From positions 26,222-90,221 of the forward strand of contig RPFO01000234.1 of assembly GCA_009746045.1 (NCBI GenBank): a DNA stretch of 64,000 bases, written 5' to 3'. Below the pieces are notes generated by a model. The model was given only the letters and a program-made list of their open reading frames with translations, did not search any database and was not told where the DNA came from. Within the stretch, counting starts at the first letter, position 1, and each line of letters begins with the position of its first letter. Position numbers and translations under genes: made by a program. Shown here piece by piece: positions 61,187 through 64,000 of this stretch. The stretch is from Mesostigma viride. Taxonomy: Eukaryota; Streptophyta; Mesostigmatophyceae; Mesostigmatales; Mesostigmataceae.

Positions 61187-61890
61187 CGTCGTGGCGCCAA
61201 GAAGGAATCGGTGACAGGTGAATGACTGGATGCGCATGGCGACGGACCTGCGGCAACTCAACGCCACACACCCCGATGGACAGGTCCATGCCTGCAGTTT
61301 TGGACGATGTGGCTTGACCGGATATCGCCACGCGTGCAGTTCATCTCATCCCTAGACCTCCGCATGGGTCACCAAAATCCAAGTGGCGGAGGGTGACCAA
61401 CGCAAGCTCGTGTTCTGGGGGGGCCACACGACTCTATGAGTGGGTCAGGAATGCCTTTCGGGCAAGGAATGCGAGTGGCCATCTTTTTCAGCGTGCCATG
61501 GATCAAGTGTTTGAATGGCATGCCATTCGCTGGCTGTAACATTGATGATGTGATCATCTCAGTGAGACATTTGAGCAACACCTCCAGCACCTTGAAGCAA
61601 GTCGCATGGCACTGGCGCGAGCCAACCCTTAAAAGCTTGCTCCCCGAGAAGTGTGGTTTGCGCAAGCGAGCCTCGACTTCCTCGGACAACAAATCATTCC
61701 TGGCGGCAGAACTCCACAAGAGCCAGGTGGAAGCAATCGTCCAACGGCGGCAACGCCCACGGATGTGGCGGAGTGTGCGGGCTTACCTGGGGCTGGCGGG
61801 TTAATTACGAGGTATATCCCCCAACTTCAGCAACAAGATCCAGGATTCGAGCTGACGTTGGCAGCGGTTAGTATATACCGCGCAATTGAA
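61187..61890 (+). pseudogene. Dead Ty3-like RT of the methyltransferase-element family
   Basis: In shifting plus-strand frames: KKESVTGE, MRMATDLRQLNA, then RLYEWVR, RNASGH and FQRAMDQVFEW, and VWFAQASLDFLGQQI. The first two match KKDTITGEW and MRMATDLRQLN of the RT at 9.1-9.8 kb, so they are one family. Multiple stops and frame breaks. This copy holds parts of RT that the 9-kb copy lacks. Confidence 0.7.
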
Positions 61891-61939
61891 GGCTAATGCC
61901 AGAATCCCTTGGGCAAACCGGCATGAGTGAGCCAGCCAG

Positions 61940-62730
61940 TGTCATGCCCATGGCCAGACCAAGCCGCCCGCCACTCCCGTTCGCTCAGGAGTGTAGGGCT
62001 GGAGAACTCCTGGTGCACTCGTGTTCAGCGCAGACGGCCCGCCACGCCTGCCCAGTGAAGACTGCGTTCGCGTCGGTCCGGAGAAGAATCGAACCTGTTG
62101 TAGAAAGGGGCGAATTTCGCGCGCGAGCAGCTGTTGTAAGGCGTCAACAGCCTCGTCTTTGTGTCGAAGCGAAAGCCACATCGCCAGCGTACATCGTCGG
62201 TATAGCCGAAGCAATGTAGCGGGCGCCTCAATTGCTGGCTGCATCGGCCCGAGAATGTCGCTGTGAAGCTTGGCTCGGGGAACAGTCGATCGGAGCTGTC
62301 CAGGCGAAAATGAGCCGCCTCTTGATGAAGCCCCAGCAGGGCAGATGGGCGCAGGCATGACAGGCGCCTCAAAAGGTTAACTCCAGAATGGCGCCAGCCT
62401 CTTGAATCCGAAATCTTCGCCACATGCCCCAATGACGCAGGCCAGAGCAGGCTCGCCGGGCCGCTCGATGGCCCGTGGCAGCCATTGCGCCTCGCGCGCT
62501 CCGCAGGTAACAGTAGATGTTGTTCTGGCAGCGCAATCTGTGCGTCTCGTTGTCCAGCAAACACTGTCTTGCTCGGTGAGGTCGACTTTGTGGCCGTCCT
62601 TGGCGAGCTGCCCACTGATAGCGTCGGGCGCTCAAGCCGGGCACGAAGAGCGCACCATCAGGTGCACATGCTGTTTGGGCAGTTTGAGCCGAATCGTGCC
62701 CACTCACCGTCGCGCGAAGACGTCCTCACC
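61940..62730 (-). pseudogene. Dead copia-like integrase
   Basis: Two overlapping minus-strand frames (61942-62358, 62025-62615) give pieces of an integrase: HSDILGPMQPAIEA and FGYTDDV, KDEAVDALQQLLAREI, GPTRTQSSLG, YTPERTG. Order and spacing suit a copia core (D...GP...F.DD...K.EA...). It is broken at several points. Gag of the same element follows upstream on the same strand. Confidence 0.6.
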
Positions 62731-63619
62731 TGACCGACGATATTTCCTAGTGGTGGGGGGAGGGACACAAAGTCAGTGCGCATGGGGACATGTGGCTGCT
62801 TGCAGCGAGAGTCCAGAACCCGGCAGGGGCTTGGGGCTATACGCGTAAGCAGCGCCTCCTGCGACGGCGCCGACTCGGCGATGTGGTGAAGACGAAGCCC
62901 GTCCGGCACTCGCGGCCCTCCTGGGTGTTTGTGGCCACGCTTTCGCCAGGTCGAGGTCTCCTTCTTGTCGCTTGGTTGCCCCTCCTGCGCTGGTTGCCCC
63001 GCCGTCCTTGATCGTGCCTGAGCTGGGAGTTTCTTTTCCAGCACTGGGTCCTCACGCATGCCCAACCCTGTTTGCAGTAGGCGCAGTGCTTCCTCCACCA
63101 CCCTTGTTGGTCAGTGTGGGAAGCTTGACCAGGCTGGCTCCTCCTTGGGGCTTGAGAAGGCCGTCCTCCCAGCAGGCATTTCCTCCGCCTCCAGCAGCGC
63201 AGCCTTGACCTCCTCAAGCGTCCTCCTCTTTGAGTGCGCTGAAATCAGGGCAGGGATATAGGTCAGCAGGCCCGCCTTGAGAAGCCGCAAAATCTTGGCC
63301 CCTCCGCCATGAACGCCTACCACCGCACGGTATCCGCCAGCAGCAGCAATCCCACTAGGATATACTGCTCCATCGTCTCCCCCAGCTCATTTGCAGCCGG
63401 AAGCTGAAATCCTGAGGTCCATCGGTGACTCTTGTGAGCTTTGTTGCTCGTAGATCCTCCCTCAGCGTCTTGTAACTGCTGCAAATTGTTTGGCACGAGC
63501 GATAGAATGCGCTCGCTTCTCCGCAAGTGCAGCTGAGATGACAAGGCCAACAGCCTTGGTCCAGCCCTTGCGGTCCTCCTGGTGCCCAGCAGGACGTCCT
63601 TAACCTCATAGGAAGGCAA
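62658..63619 (-). pseudogene. Dead copia-like Gag
   Basis: Three minus-strand frames: 63317-63619 (YEVKDVLLGTRRT and a following helical part), 63111-63323 (TLEEVKAALLEAEEM) and 62837-63217 (a degenerate knuckle CAYCKQGWACVRTQC, WKRN, then GFVFTTSPS). Knuckle context and tail match the Gag at 6.9-7.9 kb. Frame breaks at each step. Confidence 0.65.
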
Positions 63620-64000
63620 CAGAAACCCTCAAGAGATGTCTTGGTCTCCTCCCAGCCACGTAGGCTTGTGCCATCGAAATTTTTTCAAGCACCCCCCAAT
63701 TCTTGGGAGCAACACAATTCAAGCATAAGGAGTGTTAGTCCGATGGCTGGGATTAAAGAATTGCCAAAGAACCGTAATTATTGTGAGTTTCCTGATCTTT
63801 CACAGTTATCACAAGGCGCCCGTTCCTTAAATGGCGCCCGCTTTGGCTAGCCTTTCCCTTTTATGCTCCAAGAGACTCAGGTAGCACCATGCAAATACTG
63901 CCTTATTGGAAGAGCCCATTGTCCTCACTGGGTGTTTAACCCTTAAACCGTACTCGATCCGTTTTTAGTGGGACTGAGTTTTTCTCAGTCCTATTAAACG
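63620..64000. other. No gene seen; hairpin at the right edge
   Basis: Non-coding. At 63971-63991 GGACTGAG and CTCAGTCC form a perfect 8-bp stem with a 5-T loop. TTTAACCCTTAAACC at about 63936-63950 recalls the TTAA-CCC start of piggyBac-type ends, but the other end is not in the window. Confidence 0.35.

Overview
The window looks like nuclear DNA of a eukaryotic microbe rather than a free virus or bacterium. It is packed with LTR retroelements of several families and both orientations, and it carries a LINE. One gene has a clear GT-AG intron, and long stretches are non-coding. About 36-59 kb is an island of compact, GC-rich genes on both strands: KilA/BRO/MSV199-like proteins, an SNase-fold nuclease, an HNH nuclease, a SET-domain protein, small Cys-rich proteins and a tRNA. 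This mix is typical of nucleocytoplasmic large DNA viruses (NCLDV). Many of the genes are broken by stops, 1-nt frame changes, minisatellites and retroelement insertions, so I read it as a decaying endogenous giant-virus insertion. The host cannot be named from sequence alone. Hosts known to combine retroelement-borne DNA methyltransferases or methylated giant-virus insertions (charophyte algae, dinoflagellates, the ichthyosporean Amoebidium, various green algae) are the ones to compare.

Layout. 0.4-5.8 kb (minus): a Ty3-like element with Gag and protease-RT-RNase H but no integrase, next to a viroplasmin/RNase H1-N-like ORF. 6.9-8.2 kb (minus): a copia-type Gag remnant. 9.1-14.0 kb (minus): a Ty3-like Gag-protease polyprotein that carries a complete-looking cytosine-C5 DNA methyltransferase, followed by an in-frame TAG and a truncated RT. 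14.06-23.33 kb: two 99%-identical ~630-bp LTR-like direct repeats. They bracket a small ORF, a 1.77-kb palindrome-ended element (X1) and a copia-like gag/INT-PR/RT-RH element lying in three reading frames. 24.8-26.6 kb (minus): three small ORFs including a second viroplasmin-like one. 27.2-29.2 kb: two identical 422-bp direct repeats. 31-32.2 kb (minus): a broken copia RT-RNase H. 32.2-35.4 kb: no recognisable gene. 36-59.6 kb: the virus-like island, interrupted by an inverted copy of the palindrome-ended element (X2, 40.8-42.6 kb) and a 5'-truncated LINE (42.7-45.9 kb). 59.5-63.6 kb: a patchwork of dead retroelement pieces, including a second copy of the unusual copia family and an RT piece of the methyltransferase-bearing family.

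The most notable points are as follows. (1) A C5 DNA methyltransferase sits inside a retroelement polyprotein, between protease and RT. (2) A retropepsin-like domain with Asp-Thr-Asn in place of Asp-Thr-Gly lies downstream of the integrase, and two independent copies of the copia family share it. (3) An integrase-less Ty3-like pol lies beside a viroplasmin-like ORF. (4) The virus-like island contains an intron-bearing SET gene and a tRNA. All family assignments come from reading motifs; no database search was run.
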